Shown here one piece after another: positions 1 through 10,092 of a DNA stretch of 64,000 nt. The position numbers and the translations under genes were made by a program. Numbering within the stretch: position 1 is the first letter of the stretch; each line of letters opens with the position of its first letter. Source of the DNA: Paenibacillus sp. DMB20 (GTDB lineage: Bacteria; Bacillota; Bacilli; Paenibacillales; Paenibacillaceae); assembly GCF_000987955.1 (NCBI RefSeq), contig NZ_LAZU01000032.1, positions 209,694-273,693 of the forward strand. Direction: 5' to 3'. The notes under the pieces are model-generated. The model did no database searches, had not been told where the DNA came from, and worked only from the letters and a program-made list of their open reading frames with translations.

Positions 1-827
1 TTCGTTCCGCCCTGCAAACCAAATCCTTTGGACATAAACTGCTGGGACAGAATGTACATCACAATGGCCGGAATCGCGTAAAGCACGGAAAATGCGGCCA
101 GACTGCCGTAATCCACCATGCCGTACTGCCCGAAAAATTGATACAGTTTCAAGGAGGCCGGGAAATTCTCCGGCGACTGGAGCAGAATGTACGGGACGAA
201 GAAATTGCCCCAGCTTCCCGAAAACGTGAATATGGCAACCGTGCAAATCCCGGGAACCATTAAAGGCGCCACCACCTTTCGAATTCCCGTGAAGACCGAG
301 GCTCCGTCGACCCAGGCGGCCTCTTCCAGATCATTCGGCACGGAGTCCATGAAATTTTTCATCATCCATATTCCATAAGGCATGGACGAAGCCACATAGA
401 ACAGGATGACGCCGAAAATGTTGTCGTACAGCTTTAAGCCGAGAAACAATTGATATACCGGGACCATGACCGCCGTAATCGGCAGCGATGTCATAAACAG
501 GATGGTGAGCATGAACGGCTTCTTGTATTTCATCTGGTAGCGCGATAACGGATAGGCTGCCAGCAAAGCCAACAATACCACCAGAACGGCTTGGCCGAGC
601 GACATGAACAGGCCGATCATAAACGCCCGTTGGTTCTCGGGGCTGGTTATGACTTCGGCGTAATTGGCCCCCGTGATTCGGGAAGGAAGCTTCAGCGATT
701 GCATCGCATTGGCGTCAACCGAAGCGACCAGAACCCACAGGAGCGGAAGAACGAAACAGATGCCGATGAATGTAAGTATCGCATACGGCAGCACCCGATA
801 AACCACTTTGCGTTGTTTCGCATTCAT
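1..827 (-). CDS. Carbohydrate ABC transporter permease, MalG type (partial)
   Basis: Inner-membrane permease of a binding-protein-dependent sugar importer (CUT1-type). The ATG at 827 follows GAGGGGAAAAGG, and the frame stays open to the window edge (275 codons seen, C-terminus missing). The N-terminus has a positively charged start and then a membrane segment (about residues 13-35), with more hydrophobic segments after it. The cytoplasmic coupling motif EEAAWVDGAS, which contacts the ATPase, lies near residue 180. It is the third gene of a minus-strand operon: lipoprotein receptor, MalF-type permease (23 bp upstream), then this one. No ATPase gene is visible, so the importer probably uses a shared MsmX-type ATPase, as is common in Bacillota; this is inference. 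The substrate cannot be read from the sequence. Confidence 0.9.
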   Translation of the reverse strand, partial: MNAKQRKVVYRVLPYAILTFIGICFVLPLLWVLVASVDANAMQSLKLPSRITGANYAEVITSPENQRAFMIGLFMSLGQAVLVVLLALLAAYPLSRYQMKYKKPFMLTILFMTSLPITAVMVPVYQLFLGLKLYDNIFGVILFYVASSMPYGIWMMKNFMDSVPNDLEEAAWVDGASVFTGIRKVVAPLMVPGICTVAIFTFSGSWGNFFVPYILLQSPENFPASLKLYQFFGQYGMVDYGSLAAFSVLYAIPAIVMYILSQQFMSKGFGLQGGT

Positions 828-850
828 ATCCTTTTCCCCTCAACCCTCAT

Positions 851-1741
851 TTACTCTTTCATGGACCGGATATAAAGCAGGCTCAAAACGATGCCGATGA
901 GCAGCAGCAGCAAAGATATCGCAGTTCCATAGCCAAGCTGGTAATTTACGAAAGCCTGATTGTACATAAAAATAGGCAGCGTTGTCGTTAAGGTACCCGG
1001 TCCCCCGCCGGTCATGGCATAAATCAGGCCGAATACGCCGAGCGTCTGCAAGGTAACCAGCATCATGTTCGTCGTAATGGAACCTTTGATGTAAGGCACG
1101 ATAATTCTCGTGAAGATCTTCCATTTGGAGGCTCCATCCACCACCGCGGCCTCTTCGATCTCAGTCGGTACGTCATCCAGCGCGGCCTGGAATACCAGCA
1201 TGGAAAAAGCCGTGCCATGCCAAATGTTGGCCAGAATAATCGTAAGCATGGGAACGGTAAACAACCAGGTTACCTCGGAAAAACCGAAAAAAGCGATGAT
1301 TGCGTTAAGCGTCCCCTCATCCCCGAAAAAGCTGTACAGGCAAAGGGCGCATACAATTTCAGGAGTGACCCAGCCTGCCAATACGATCGTGCCGATGACC
1401 CGCCTGAACATCTTGTTTTTGTGCTTCATCAAGAGGGCGATCAGAAATCCCAGCACCTGCTGACCGACCACCGCCGATCCGATCAAGAATATTAAGGTGT
1501 TCCATATGCTAACCCTAACCGTCGGGTCTTCAAACATGCGGACATAGTTGTCAAAGCCGATAAACTTCAGTTCCTTGGCGGCCTCTCCCGTTAAAGCAAG
1601 ATTCGTGAAGGAATAATAAAAAGTCAACAGGATCGGATATATGAAAAACACCAGCATGATTGCAACGGAAGGAAGCAAAAAATAGAGCCACGTGGTTGTT
1701 TTTCTTCTCTTGTAACTTTGGTATACGGCCAAACTGCTCAT
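851..1741 (-). CDS. Sugar ABC transporter permease, MalF type
   Basis: First permease of the same importer, 296 aa. I chose the ATG at 1741 (MSSLAVYQSYKRRK) because GGAGGAGAGAAGG lies directly before it; the frame extends 27 codons further upstream without a better site. There are six predicted membrane segments, and the EAA coupling motif (EEAAVVDGASKWKIF) is near residue 200, as in MalF/UgpA-type permeases. It sits between the lipoprotein receptor gene upstream and the MalG-type permease downstream. Identification to family is secure; the substrate is not known. Confidence 0.92.
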   Translation of the reverse strand: MSSLAVYQSYKRRKTTTWLYFLLPSVAIMLVFFIYPILLTFYYSFTNLALTGEAAKELKFIGFDNYVRMFEDPTVRVSIWNTLIFLIGSAVVGQQVLGFLIALLMKHKNKMFRRVIGTIVLAGWVTPEIVCALCLYSFFGDEGTLNAIIAFFGFSEVTWLFTVPMLTIILANIWHGTAFSMLVFQAALDDVPTEIEEAAVVDGASKWKIFTRIIVPYIKGSITTNMMLVTLQTLGVFGLIYAMTGGGPGTLTTTLPIFMYNQAFVNYQLGYGTAISLLLLLIGIVLSLLYIRSMKE

Positions 1742-1832
1742 CCTTCTCTCCTCCTCGCCTGCAGAAGAACCAAAAAGCGCTTGCTCAAGCATGCATCCCA
1801 AGAAGGAGGGCGGCTCGAGCAAGCTTTCCGTT

Positions 1833-3230
1833 TTATTTTTCCGCTACATGATCCGCGCCGACGATTCTTGTCACGTCCTGGGCATACTTATTCATGGCAT
1901 CGGCGGGAGAAGTGCCCGTAGCCACGGATTCCACCATGGTTTGGATTTGGGTGGATACTTCCGGGTATTTTTCCTGCGCAGGCCTGAATTCGGCATTTTG
2001 CAAATATTCCGTCGCCGTTTCGTTAAACGGCATCTTGGTGTATTCGGGATCCTTGGCCACGTCCGTACGGACCGTGATATTGCCTGAAGCCGTAATCAGC
2101 TTTTGGGAATTTTCTTTATTCAGCGCATATTTAATGAAATTCCAAGCCTCTTCCTTGTGTTTGGCATGGCTTGGAATCGAAAGCGCCCAGCCTCCCGCCA
2201 GCGTGATCGACCCCGGTTCCTGCCCTTGGCTTGTCGGCATGGGGGCAAAACCAAGCACGTCTTTATACTCAGGCCAAGGTGCCGCCCCGCCTTCAAAATA
2301 ATTGCCCGTAATCCAGGATCCGTCCAGGGAAATGGCGAGTTTCCCTTTCGGCAAATATTCGCGCGTCGCGGTATTTCCGGCCTGGCCGTTCAAAACTTTG
2401 GATAACGGCGGTCCCAGCTTTTCCTTGTTGACCGTTTCGATGAAAGTCAGGGCATCCAGAATCCCCTGGCTTTTAACGATCCATTTCCCGCCTTCGTTAT
2501 CATACAGCCGCTCCCCTGTGCCGTAGAGCAGCATTTCATAAGTCTGCATGGAAGTCGCTTCCCCGGTAGCCTTGCCCATGTTCATCCAGATCGGCACGAT
2601 ATCGGGCTGTTTATTCTTGATGGTTCTCGCCGCATTCAGCACGTCTTCCCAGGTTTTCGGCTGCCAATCCTCCGGAAGGCCCGCCTGCTTGAAAATTTCC
2701 TTGTTGTACCATAGTCCCCGGGAGTCGGTGTTGTACGGAACGCCGTAAACTTTGCCGTCGCTTGCGGTAACGCCCTTTTTCATCGCCTCGATGAAGGATC
2801 CGTTGCTCCAATCCTCCCAGTCCTTTAATTTGTCGTCGAGAGGCTCAAGGTAACCTGCGCTGGCATCCGAATTCAAAATAAACGTATCCTCCGTCACGAT
2901 ATCCGGTGCCGTATCTTTCGATTTCAACGCCAAAGCGACCTTGGCAAAATAGTCTCCTTCCGATGCCTGAATCGGTGCCGGTTTGATTTCTACATTTTTG
3001 TCGGGGTAACTTGCCGAGAGCTCCTTGATCCATTTATAAAGAGTCCCGTTCTCTCCGATCCCGTCATCTCTAAAGGTTACGGTGATGGTCGTCTTTGGCG
3101 ACTGCTGCTCCTCTCCCTTCCCGGGATTTCCGGTATCAACCGGTTTCGATTTGCCGCTGCAGCCGAATAATAAAGTAACGCACAGAACCGTCGTAACAAT
3201 CAGAACATATTTTCTTTTGCCCGGCCTCAC
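1833..3230 (-). CDS. Extracellular sugar-binding lipoprotein of the ABC importer
   Basis: Solute receptor (family 1 extracellular solute-binding protein), 465 aa, anchored outside the membrane. It starts at GTG 3230 behind AAAGGAGGGAAAAAA. The signal peptide ends in the lipobox LLFGC, so Cys24 should be lipidated. The body resembles maltose/multiple-sugar binding proteins, with motifs such as YNTDSRGLWYNKEIF and the C-terminal hinge region WNFIKYALN. It is the first gene of a three-gene importer operon. A cre-like site lies 55 bp upstream (3285-3298), which suggests carbon catabolite control. The ligand is not evident. Confidence 0.92.
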   Translation of the reverse strand: MRPGKRKYVLIVTTVLCVTLLFGCSGKSKPVDTGNPGKGEEQQSPKTTITVTFRDDGIGENGTLYKWIKELSASYPDKNVEIKPAPIQASEGDYFAKVALALKSKDTAPDIVTEDTFILNSDASAGYLEPLDDKLKDWEDWSNGSFIEAMKKGVTASDGKVYGVPYNTDSRGLWYNKEIFKQAGLPEDWQPKTWEDVLNAARTIKNKQPDIVPIWMNMGKATGEATSMQTYEMLLYGTGERLYDNEGGKWIVKSQGILDALTFIETVNKEKLGPPLSKVLNGQAGNTATREYLPKGKLAISLDGSWITGNYFEGGAAPWPEYKDVLGFAPMPTSQGQEPGSITLAGGWALSIPSHAKHKEEAWNFIKYALNKENSQKLITASGNITVRTDVAKDPEYTKMPFNETATEYLQNAEFRPAQEKYPEVSTQIQTMVESVATGTSPADAMNKYAQDVTRIVGADHVAEK

Positions 3231-3284
3231 TTTTTTCCCTCCTTTATGCTGAGCCTTCTGCCTTAAACAGCCTGAATCATGGAA

Positions 3285-3298
3285 TGAATGCGTTTACC
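3285..3298. promoter_or_regulatory. Candidate cre (CcpA) site upstream of the sugar importer
   Basis: TGAATGCGTTTACC matches the cre consensus TGWAANCGNTNWCA at all but two fixed positions, on both strands. Its place just upstream of a sugar ABC importer fits catabolite repression. Pattern match only. Confidence 0.45.
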
Positions 3299-3361
3299 GG
3301 CAAACCTTATTTATGCATATTATTCAGCCGGCCGGGATATTCAGAACTTTTAAAAGACGCG

Positions 3362-3389
3362 AAAAAGCCCTCAATTCCTTGAGGGCTTC
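3362..3389 (-). terminator. Rho-independent terminator after nrdR
   Basis: On the minus strand, AAGCCCTCAA and TTGAGGGCTT form a 10-bp stem with a short GGAA loop, followed by TTTTTC, 13 bp after the nrdR stop codon. Confidence 0.85.
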
Positions 3390-3401
3390 CTTCAAAATCT
3401 G

Positions 3402-3893
3402 TTATGCGCGTTCATTGCCCGTATCCGACAGCGGATCTTTGGACAACAGGCTTTTCAGTTCCTTCATGAACATGTTGATGTCTTTAAACTGACGGTACAC
3501 CGAGGCGAATCGAACGTAGGCCACCTCGTCGACTGGATAGAGCTGCTCCATGAGAAGCTCGCCGATCTCCCGGCTTTCCACCTCGGCTGCAGCCGTATTG
3601 CGAAGAGATTTCTCTACCTCGGAGACGATCATGTCCAGCTGGTCCACGGATACCGGCCGTTTCTCGCAGGCCCGGATCAAGCCGCGCAGCACCTTCTCCC
3701 GGCTGAATTCCTCCCGGCTCCCGTCTTTCTTGATGACCATGAGCGGAGTCTCCTCCACCATCTCGAATGTCGTAAAGCGGCGACTGCACTGCTCGCATTC
3801 GCGGCGGCGGCGGATAGACTTGTTTTCGTTGGCAGGACGGGAATCGAGCACCTTCGTTCCGGCGTAACCGCAGTATGGGCATTTCATAAACAA
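3402..3893 (-). CDS. nrdR: Transcriptional repressor NrdR
   Basis: ATP/dATP-sensing repressor of ribonucleotide reductase genes. It has an N-terminal zinc ribbon (CPYC at residues 5-8 and CEQC about 28 residues later) followed by an ATP-cone domain. The family normally begins MKCPYC, which is the ATG at 3887. The AAAGGAAG ribosome site, however, sits 6 nt before the TTG at 3893 and 12 nt before that ATG, so a two-residue longer product starting at TTG is at least as likely. It is 161 or 163 aa, normal for the family. It is transcribed alone and has its own terminator. Confidence 0.96.
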   Translation of the reverse strand: MFMKCPYCGYAGTKVLDSRPANENKSIRRRRECEQCSRRFTTFEMVEETPLMVIKKDGSREEFSREKVLRGLIRACEKRPVSVDQLDMIVSEVEKSLRNTAAAEVESREIGELLMEQLYPVDEVAYVRFASVYRQFKDINMFMKELKSLLSKDPLSDTGNERA

Positions 3894-3964
3894 ACATCAC
3901 TTCCTTTATTTTGGATTCGCCGATCAGGCTCAACTAATTTCCAGAAAATGTACGATAAAATAGG

Positions 3965-3994
3965 TTATGAAGATTGCGGTTCCGAGACATAATA
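3965..3994 (+). promoter_or_regulatory. Sigma-G-like promoter of the SASP gene
   Basis: TTATG (3965-3969), then 18 bp, then CATAATA (3988-3994). This fits the sigma-G pattern gnATR-N18-CAtnnTA except for the first base of the -35 element. It precedes a small acid-soluble spore protein gene, the class of gene sigma-G controls in the forespore. Confidence 0.55.
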
Positions 3995-4023
3995 CTTTTA
4001 CCAACTCAAGGAGGTGAACAGAT

Positions 4024-4254
4024 ATGGGACAAGGCGGTAACAGAAACAGCAACAACCTCGTAGTACCTCGTGCTACAGGTGCGCTTGAGCAAATGAAATT
4101 CGAGGTTGCTCAAGAACTGGGCATCAGCATTCCACAAGACGGATACCAAGGTAACATGACTTCCTACGAGAACGGTTCGATCGGGGGATACATTACCAAG
4201 CGTCTGGTAACCCTGGCCGAGCAGCAATTGGCTGGTCAATTTTCCGGTCAATAA
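4024..4254 (+). CDS. Alpha/beta-type small acid-soluble spore protein
   Basis: 76-aa DNA-binding protein that coats and protects the chromosome in the dormant spore. It has both family signatures: the germination-protease region [10 protein letters not shown] (residues 25-34) and the C-terminal GGYITKRLV. The ATG follows AAGGAGGTGAACAGAT. A sigma-G-like promoter lies upstream and a strong terminator downstream, so it is a single-gene unit. Several SASP paralogs usually exist, so I give no specific ssp symbol. Confidence 0.95.
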   Translation: MGQGGNRNSNNLVVPRATGALEQMKFEVAQELGISIPQDGYQGNMTSYENGSIGGYITKRLVTLAEQQLAGQFSGQ

Positions 4255-4270
4255 TTAATTCTTCATCCAA

Positions 4271-4317
4271 AGAGTGTTAGACAGGCTTGCCACAAGCCTG
4301 TCCGGCGCTCTTTTTTG
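4271..4317 (+). terminator. Terminator of the SASP gene
   Basis: GACAGGCTTG and CAAGCCTGTC form a perfect 10-bp stem inside an outer AGAG/CTCT pairing, followed by a run of six T. Confidence 0.9.
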
Positions 4318-4327
4318 CTAATTCCGA

Positions 4328-4892
4328 CTAGAAATGATCGTACACATCGGTATATTGATTATAATAATAAATGACTCTTTGTACATAGTGCCGGGTTTCG
4401 CCGACTGGGATTATTTTTTACGTTTTCGTAGGTTCCGTCCCACAGTCCTTTTTTAATCCAGCTTCTTACGTTGCCGGGACCGGCATTATAAGCGGCAATG
4501 GCCGCAATCGGGTTCCCGTCCATTTCCTCGTGAAGCTTTTTGATATACCAGGTACCCAGCTGGATATTGGCGTCCGCTTCATGTTTTACGCTGTCCAGCG
4601 TCACCGACGGGAGCTTGGCCATTTCCATGGCCCAGTTTGCCGTATCCGGCATCAGCTGCATGATCCCGAGCGCGCCTCTCTTGGACTCTTTGCCGGGCTT
4701 ATAATTCGTTTCCACGCGAATGATGGAGGCGACGAGAAAAGGGTCAACCTCGTAATGAACCGCATGCTTTCTTATCTGATCTTTATAATAAATCGGGTAC
4801 AACCACGTCATCCAGTTGCTGTTCAGAAAGAGAACCGCGATAAAAGACACCAGCAGAAGCAGCAGAACTCGTTTTTTTCTTAGCCATCTCAT
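4328..4892 (-). CDS. Membrane-anchored lytic transglycosylase, SLT domain (frameshift)
   Basis: Cleaves peptidoglycan glycan strands. An N-terminal membrane anchor (about residues 9-27) is followed by an SLT domain carrying RVETNY with the catalytic Glu, GIMQLMP and AAYNAGPGNV. The ATG at 4892 overlaps the coaE stop codon (ATGA), so translation is probably coupled to coaE. As written, the frame breaks at the T6 run 4414-4419 and ends in a nonsense tail. With one base removed it continues through VGETRHYV and a Tyr-rich end to a TAG at 4328, giving 187 aa, the expected family ending. The indel is most likely a sequencing error. Bacillus relatives in this position are named YjbJ-like or Slt. 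Confidence 0.88.
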
Positions 4893-5485
4893 GGGCGTGT
4901 TATCCTGGGCCACAGCTCGTCCAATTGACGTTCGGTTTCCGCCATGCTGCCGCTGTTATCAATCACGTAATCCGCCATTCTCTTCTTCTGCTCGATATCC
5001 ATCTGGCTGTCAAGCCGGGCCTTGGCCTGCTCTTCCGTCAATCGATCGCGTTCCATCAGCCGCTGAAGCTGCGTTTTCCTCGGCACGTATACGACCATCA
5101 CCTTGTGAAAAAGGGATTGAAGCTCCGATTCGTACAGCAGCGGAATATCAACCACGACGAGTTGTTCCGGATTGGACTTCTCGTAAGCTTCCATCTGTCT
5201 TCGAATTTCCCGGCGTATGGCAGGATGGGTAATCCCGTTTAGCGCAAGCCGTTCCTTCGGATCGTTAAACACGATCTCACCCAGCTTTTTTCTGTCCAAC
5301 TGCCCGTCCGTCTGAAGGATATCTTGTCCAAAATGCGCGGCCACCTCTGCCAAAACCGGATGACCCGGGAGCATCACCTCCCGGGCGATCACATCGGCAT
5401 CCACGAGAAGGGCTCCCTTCCGGACCAGCATGGAGGACACGGTGCTTTTTCCTGTTGCAATTCCCCCGGTTAAACCGATATTCAT
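4889..5485 (-). CDS. coaE: Dephospho-CoA kinase
   Basis: Last step of coenzyme A synthesis: phosphorylates the 3'-hydroxyl of dephospho-CoA. 198 aa, usual length. The P-loop GLTGGIATGKST is at residues 4-15, and the DADVIAREV and DIPLLYES motifs follow. The ATG at 5485 has GAGGTGAAGTC before it, and ytaF ends only 9 bp upstream. The same coaE-ytaF-mutM-polA order is found in Bacillus. Confidence 0.97.
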   Translation of the reverse strand: MNIGLTGGIATGKSTVSSMLVRKGALLVDADVIAREVMLPGHPVLAEVAAHFGQDILQTDGQLDRKKLGEIVFNDPKERLALNGITHPAIRREIRRQMEAYEKSNPEQLVVVDIPLLYESELQSLFHKVMVVYVPRKTQLQRLMERDRLTEEQAKARLDSQMDIEQKKRMADYVIDNSGSMAETERQLDELWPRITRP

Positions 5486-5494
5486 GACTTCACC

Positions 5495-6199
5495 TCATAA
5501 TAACTTCATTATACCCATGAAAAACAATAAAAACGCCGGCAAATAAGAGATAAACCGCATTCCGTTATTGGCTGCGGCCCGAAAGCCGACCTTCATGCCG
5601 AGCAAAAGGAACAACCCGCTGAAAAGGGCCGCAACCGCGGAGGTTACCCATGGGGAGAAACCGAGCATGGCCGCTCCCAAACCGGCTCCAAAGGCATCGA
5701 GGGACAATGCGGCCCCAAGCCACATGGCTTCCCAGGAAGAAATGCTTCCGGAGTCATCCATATCCGCCTGCGTCGGACTCCTTAAAATCTGGATCACCAG
5801 GCCTAACTTGCGGATCTCAAGCGTAAAAATTTCCTTTTTGGCCAAGGAAACCATTTTCGTTGCCGCTTCTTTCCGCGTCTCCGTCCTTATTGGACGGCGA
5901 ACCGCTTCATCTCCTGCTTCCCTGTTTGACCGGGCCGCGATCTGCTGAATCAACGACCAGCCCCCCATTACCATCAAGATCACCGCACCGATCACGGAAG
6001 CTGCTGACGGGGAGAATATACGCTGCAGCAAAGTCCCGGCCTGCATGGAAATGCAAAGCACGATACCGGAGCACAACGAGATGATCACCACGGACAGAAA
6101 CGGTATTTTGGTTCTCCGCAGCCCGTATGTAATCCCTGCTCCGAAGCCGTCCAGGCTTAAAGCCATGGCCAGCAGTACGGGTGAAATAAGACCGAGCAC
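5495..6199 (-). CDS. ytaF: Sporulation membrane protein YtaF (MntP-like)
   Basis: Six-segment integral membrane protein of 234 aa related to the MntP manganese-exporter fold. It has two similar halves that each begin with ALSLDGFGAG or ALSLDAFGAG, and a charged cytoplasmic loop in the middle (about residues 95-130). GTG start at 6199 behind GGAGGAGGGAG. It is upstream of coaE, probably in the same operon, and is a mother-cell gene in Bacillus. The transported substrate, if any, is unknown. Confidence 0.9.
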   Translation of the reverse strand: MLGLISPVLLAMALSLDGFGAGITYGLRRTKIPFLSVVIISLCSGIVLCISMQAGTLLQRIFSPSAASVIGAVILMVMGGWSLIQQIAARSNREAGDEAVRRPIRTETRKEAATKMVSLAKKEIFTLEIRKLGLVIQILRSPTQADMDDSGSISSWEAMWLGAALSLDAFGAGLGAAMLGFSPWVTSAVAALFSGLFLLLGMKVGFRAAANNGMRFISYLPAFLLFFMGIMKLL

Positions 6200-6311
6200 C
6201 CATCTCCCTCCTCCGGCCTGAACGTTCCGCCTAATTCCCGAAAAAGGGGACGTTTCGTCTTCGGCTAGTTCTAAGAGCAGTATATGGATGGAAGAAGGGA
6301 TGGGTGCACGC

Positions 6312-7157
6312 CTATCTTTTAGCCTTTGGTTTTAACGGCTGGCAGCGGGAACAGTAATGCGTCCCCCGGCCGCCGACCACGGTTTTTACGACAGGGCTGC
6401 CGCAGTTGTGGCAGGGCTCGTCCTTGCGGCCGTAAATGCGGAGCTGATGCTGGAACATTCCCATCTCGCCCTGTCCGTTGACGTAAGATTTAATCGAAGA
6501 TCCGCCGGCCTCGACCGCTTCCAAAAGCGTGGACCGGATTGCCTCATACAGGCGTTCCAGCTCGTTGTCCTTCAGCGAATTGGCCATCCGCTCGGGATGA
6601 ATGCCCGCTTTGAACAACGCCTCATCGACATAAATATTCCCGATGCCGACCACGTATGCCTGGTTTAACAGGACAACCTTGATTTTTGTTTTTTTGGTCC
6701 CGACGATTTCTTTGAATGCCCCCAAAGTAAAGGTATCGTCCAGAGGCTCATAACCCAGTTTGCACAGCGGCGGAAGCTTGAACTCTTCCCCGGGCGCAAA
6801 CAAATGCATCGTTCCGAACTGCCGCACGTCCTTGTACCGCAGCTCCGTACCGTCATCAAAATGAAAAATGACGTGAGTATGCTTCTCCACGGGATCGCCC
6901 GAGGAATACAACCCGTAGCGTCCCTCCATCCTCAGATGGGAGACAAGCACAAGCCCGTCAAGCTTGATTCGCAAAAACTTGCCGCGGCGTTCAACGCCTT
7001 CTACGGTATGTCCCTTGAGCATAAAAGCAAAAGCTTCGATATCGTCGGGACGCTGAATGATCCGCGGCAGATGGACTGTAACATGATCTATATGCTTTCC
7101 CTTAATCAGTTGATTAAGCGTTCGTTTTACGGTTTCTACTTCCGGCAATTCCGGCAT
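6312..7157 (-). CDS. mutM: Formamidopyrimidine-DNA glycosylase
   Basis: Base-excision repair enzyme that removes 8-oxoguanine and opened purines and cuts at the abasic site. It begins with the invariant PELPEVE, whose Pro2 is the nucleophile. A C-terminal zinc finger has CHNC and CSRC spaced about 16 residues apart (residues 245-271). 281 aa, full length. The start follows GAGGTGAAGCCATC. It lies downstream of polA, as in Bacillus. Confidence 0.97.
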   Translation of the reverse strand: MPELPEVETVKRTLNQLIKGKHIDHVTVHLPRIIQRPDDIEAFAFMLKGHTVEGVERRGKFLRIKLDGLVLVSHLRMEGRYGLYSSGDPVEKHTHVIFHFDDGTELRYKDVRQFGTMHLFAPGEEFKLPPLCKLGYEPLDDTFTLGAFKEIVGTKKTKIKVVLLNQAYVVGIGNIYVDEALFKAGIHPERMANSLKDNELERLYEAIRSTLLEAVEAGGSSIKSYVNGQGEMGMFQHQLRIYGRKDEPCHNCGSPVVKTVVGGRGTHYCSRCQPLKPKAKR

Positions 7158-7264
7158 GATGGCTTCACCTCTATCCTATTATAACGGATGTGAAGTCGCA
7201 GCGGCCTATCGATTTTGGGGAGATTTCGGCTTAAGCCCCTTCCAAAGCCGGGCATTCCCGGCCT

Positions 7265-9927
7265 TTACTTGGCCTCGTACCAATTCTCGCCGTAACTGAC
7301 CTCCGATTTCAGCGGAACGGCCAGCTTAAACGCATCGCTCATCACTTCCGGCACGAGTTTCTTCATGATATCCAGCTCGTCCTCAGGCACCTCGAATACC
7401 AATTCGTCATGCACCTGCAGCAGCATGCGGCTTCTCAGCTTCCGCTCGAAAAGCGCGGCATCCATTTTCACCATGGCCAGCTTGATGATGTCGGCCGCCG
7501 TTCCCTGAATCGGCGTATTCATGGCTGTCCGCTCCGCAAAGGATCGAAGATTGAAGTTGCTGGCATTGATCTCCGGAAGATAGCGTCTGCGCTCAAGCAG
7601 CGTTTTGACATAGCCGTCCCGTTTTGCCTGCTTGACGATTTCATCCATGTACCGGCGTACGCCTTGAAATACCTCAAAATATTGATCGATGAATTTAGCC
7701 GCTTCTTTCCGCGTAATGTTCAGGTTCTGGGACAAGCCGTAATCGCTGATCCCGTACACGATCCCGAAGTTGACCGCCTTGGCCGAGCGCCGCATGTTCG
7801 AGTCCACCTCTTCTTCGCTCACGCCGAACACGTCCATCGCCGTCTTGGTATGGATGTCCATATCGTGCAGGAAGGCTTCCTTGAGACGGTCGTCATCCGA
7901 AATGTGGGCCAAAACGCGAAGCTCAATCTGCGAATAGTCCGCCGCCAGAATGGACCAGCCGGGCTCGGAAGGGACAAACACCTTGCGAAGCTTTCGTCCT
8001 TCCTCCAGACGGATCGGAATGTTCTGAAGATTCGGGTATTGGCTGCTGAGTCGTCCGGTTGCGGCGATGGTCTGGCGGTAATACGTATGAACCTTCCCGG
8101 TTTGAGGGGAGATTTCCTTGAGCAGCCCTTCGACATAAGTGGACTGCAGCTTTGCAATCGTGCGGTATTGAAGGATAAGCCGGACGATATCGTGATAAGG
8201 CGCCAGCTTTTCGAGTACTTCCGCATCGGTGGAATAGCCGGTTTTCGTCTTTTTTGATAACCGGAAGCTGCAGCTTCACAAACAGGATTTCGCCAAGCTG
8301 CTTCGGCGAGTTGAGGTTGAATTCCATGCCGGCGATCTCGTAAATTTCGGTTACGAGCTTTGCGATCTGCTCTTCGAATTCACGGCCGAGTTCCTTGAGC
8401 GCTTCCTCATTTACCGCGATGCCCTGTTTTTCCATATCGGCCAAAATGCGCGAAAGCGGCATTTCCAGCTCATGGAACAGAGGCAGCATTTCGTTGTCGG
8501 TCAGCTCCCGCTCCTGCAGCGGAAGAATCTCTGCAATGGCTTCGCATTTTCTCGCCAGATGATTGCTGAGGACTTCCGTTTCGGGAACCTTCCATTTGGC
8601 CCCCTTGCCGAACACATCGTCGTCGGACTCCAGGAAAGACAGGCCGTATTTCGCGGCAAGACCGCTTAACGTCTGGTTGGATTCCGTCGGGTCCAGCAGA
8701 TAGGCCGCCAGATGAACGTCAAAAGCTGCTCCCGCAAACGCGATGCCCTGCCAGTGAAGGGCAAGGTCGATGCGGTGAAGGTCATATCCCCGTTTCGGAA
8801 TGGCGCTGTCCGCCAGCCAAATCCGAATCGGCTCCGCCGCTTCGGATGTCAACAGCTCAAACGGGATATAATATTGCTGTTCATCGCCTGCCAGTACAAG
8901 AGCAATCACGTCGGCATGATGCGGATTATCCCCGTGGGTCTCCACATGCATGACTTTGATCTCGTCCAGCGCCCCGGCAACCTCGGACAAACGCTGCTCA
9001 TCCACGACGGTAACCCGAACCTCGGCTTGCGGCTGAGCCGCTTCCTGCGCATGGGCTCCTCCTCCGGCATCCAGCTTCAACCGTTCGAGGAGGGATTTGA
9101 ATCCCAGCTTCGCCAAAGCGGGCCCTGCCGTTTCCTGGTTCAATCCGTTGAACTTCATATCGTCCGGTGTCTGTTCCAGCGGAACTTCGCGGAAGATCGT
9201 TGCGAGCTTTTTGCTGAGTATGGCCGAATCCGCGTTTTCTTCGATTTTTTCTTTCATCTTCCCCTTAAGCTCGCCGCTGCGGGCAAGCACCTGCTCGACC
9301 GACCCGAATTCATGCAGCAGCTTAAGCGCCGTCTTCTCCCCTACGCCGGGTATCCCCGGTATGTTGTCCGAAGCATCGCCCATCAATCCTTTCAGATCGA
9401 TAATTTGGGACGGCGTCAGACCGTAGCGCTCCTGGATTTGGGCAGGCCCGTAGGGCTCGATATCCGTTACCCCTTTGCGGACCATGGCAATCGTCACGTG
9501 TTCGGACGCCAGCTGAAGCATGTCCTTGTCCCCGGATACGACCATCACCTTGCGGCCTTCTTCATCCGCCAGGCGCGTAATGGTGCCGATAATATCATCC
9601 GCTTCATAGCCCCCGATTTCGAACTGGGCGACCCCCAGCCCTTGAAGCAGCTCCTTCAGCAGCGGAAACTGGCCGGAAAGCTCCGGTGGCGTCTTCTCCC
9701 GCTTCCCTTTGTATTCCTGAAAATCGGCATGGCGGAACGTTTCCTTGCCCGCATCAAAAGCAACCATCATATGAGTAGGCTTATGCTCGTCGATAAGACG
9801 GAGAAGCATCGTCGTAAATCCGTATACGGCATTGGTCTGCTGCCCGCTTGCGTTCGTCAGCGGCGGCATCGCAAAAAAACGCCCGGTAAATAATGTTGTT
9901 TCCATCAATGACAATCAACTTGTCCAT
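7265..9927 (-). CDS. polA: DNA polymerase I (two frameshifts)
   Basis: Repair and Okazaki-fragment polymerase, 886 aa after correction. The true start is the ATG at 9927 (MDKLIVIDGN). One extra base in the A7 run 9873-9879 disconnects this start, and another in the T6 run 8250-8255 splits the polymerase domain. Domains: 5'-3' exonuclease with the H3TH motif DNIPGIPGVGEKTA (about residues 1-290); a degenerate 3'-5' exonuclease-like domain; and a polymerase domain with motif A DYSQIELRVLAHI, motif B RRSAKAVNFGIVYG and motif C LLQVHDELVFE. The proofreading D-x-E of E. coli is replaced by HVE, as expected for proofreading-deficient Bacillus-type Pol I. Both indels are in homopolymers of an important gene and are very probably errors. 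Confidence 0.96.
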
Positions 9928-10052
9928 TCAGGCACCTACCCCTCTAAAACTTTCCTTTTCACATGATAACATAGGTTCCCTCTAAAACCGAACCTCCAGC
10001 GGCCATTCCGCATGGTTTTCATTCCAAAGATGCCCTAAGTTTATTTCTGCAC

Positions 10053-10083
10053 AAAAAAAAAAAACGCCGGCTTATGCCGGCGC
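10053..10083 (-). terminator. Terminator after phoU
   Basis: On the minus strand, GCGCCGGC and GCCGGCG form a GC-rich stem around ATAA, followed by a run of 12 T. Confidence 0.92.
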
Positions 10084-10092
10084 CGTACAGTC

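Noticed and set aside
8712-9893. 393-codon plus-strand frame opposite polA
   Set aside because: Shadow of polA, no ribosome site or family match.
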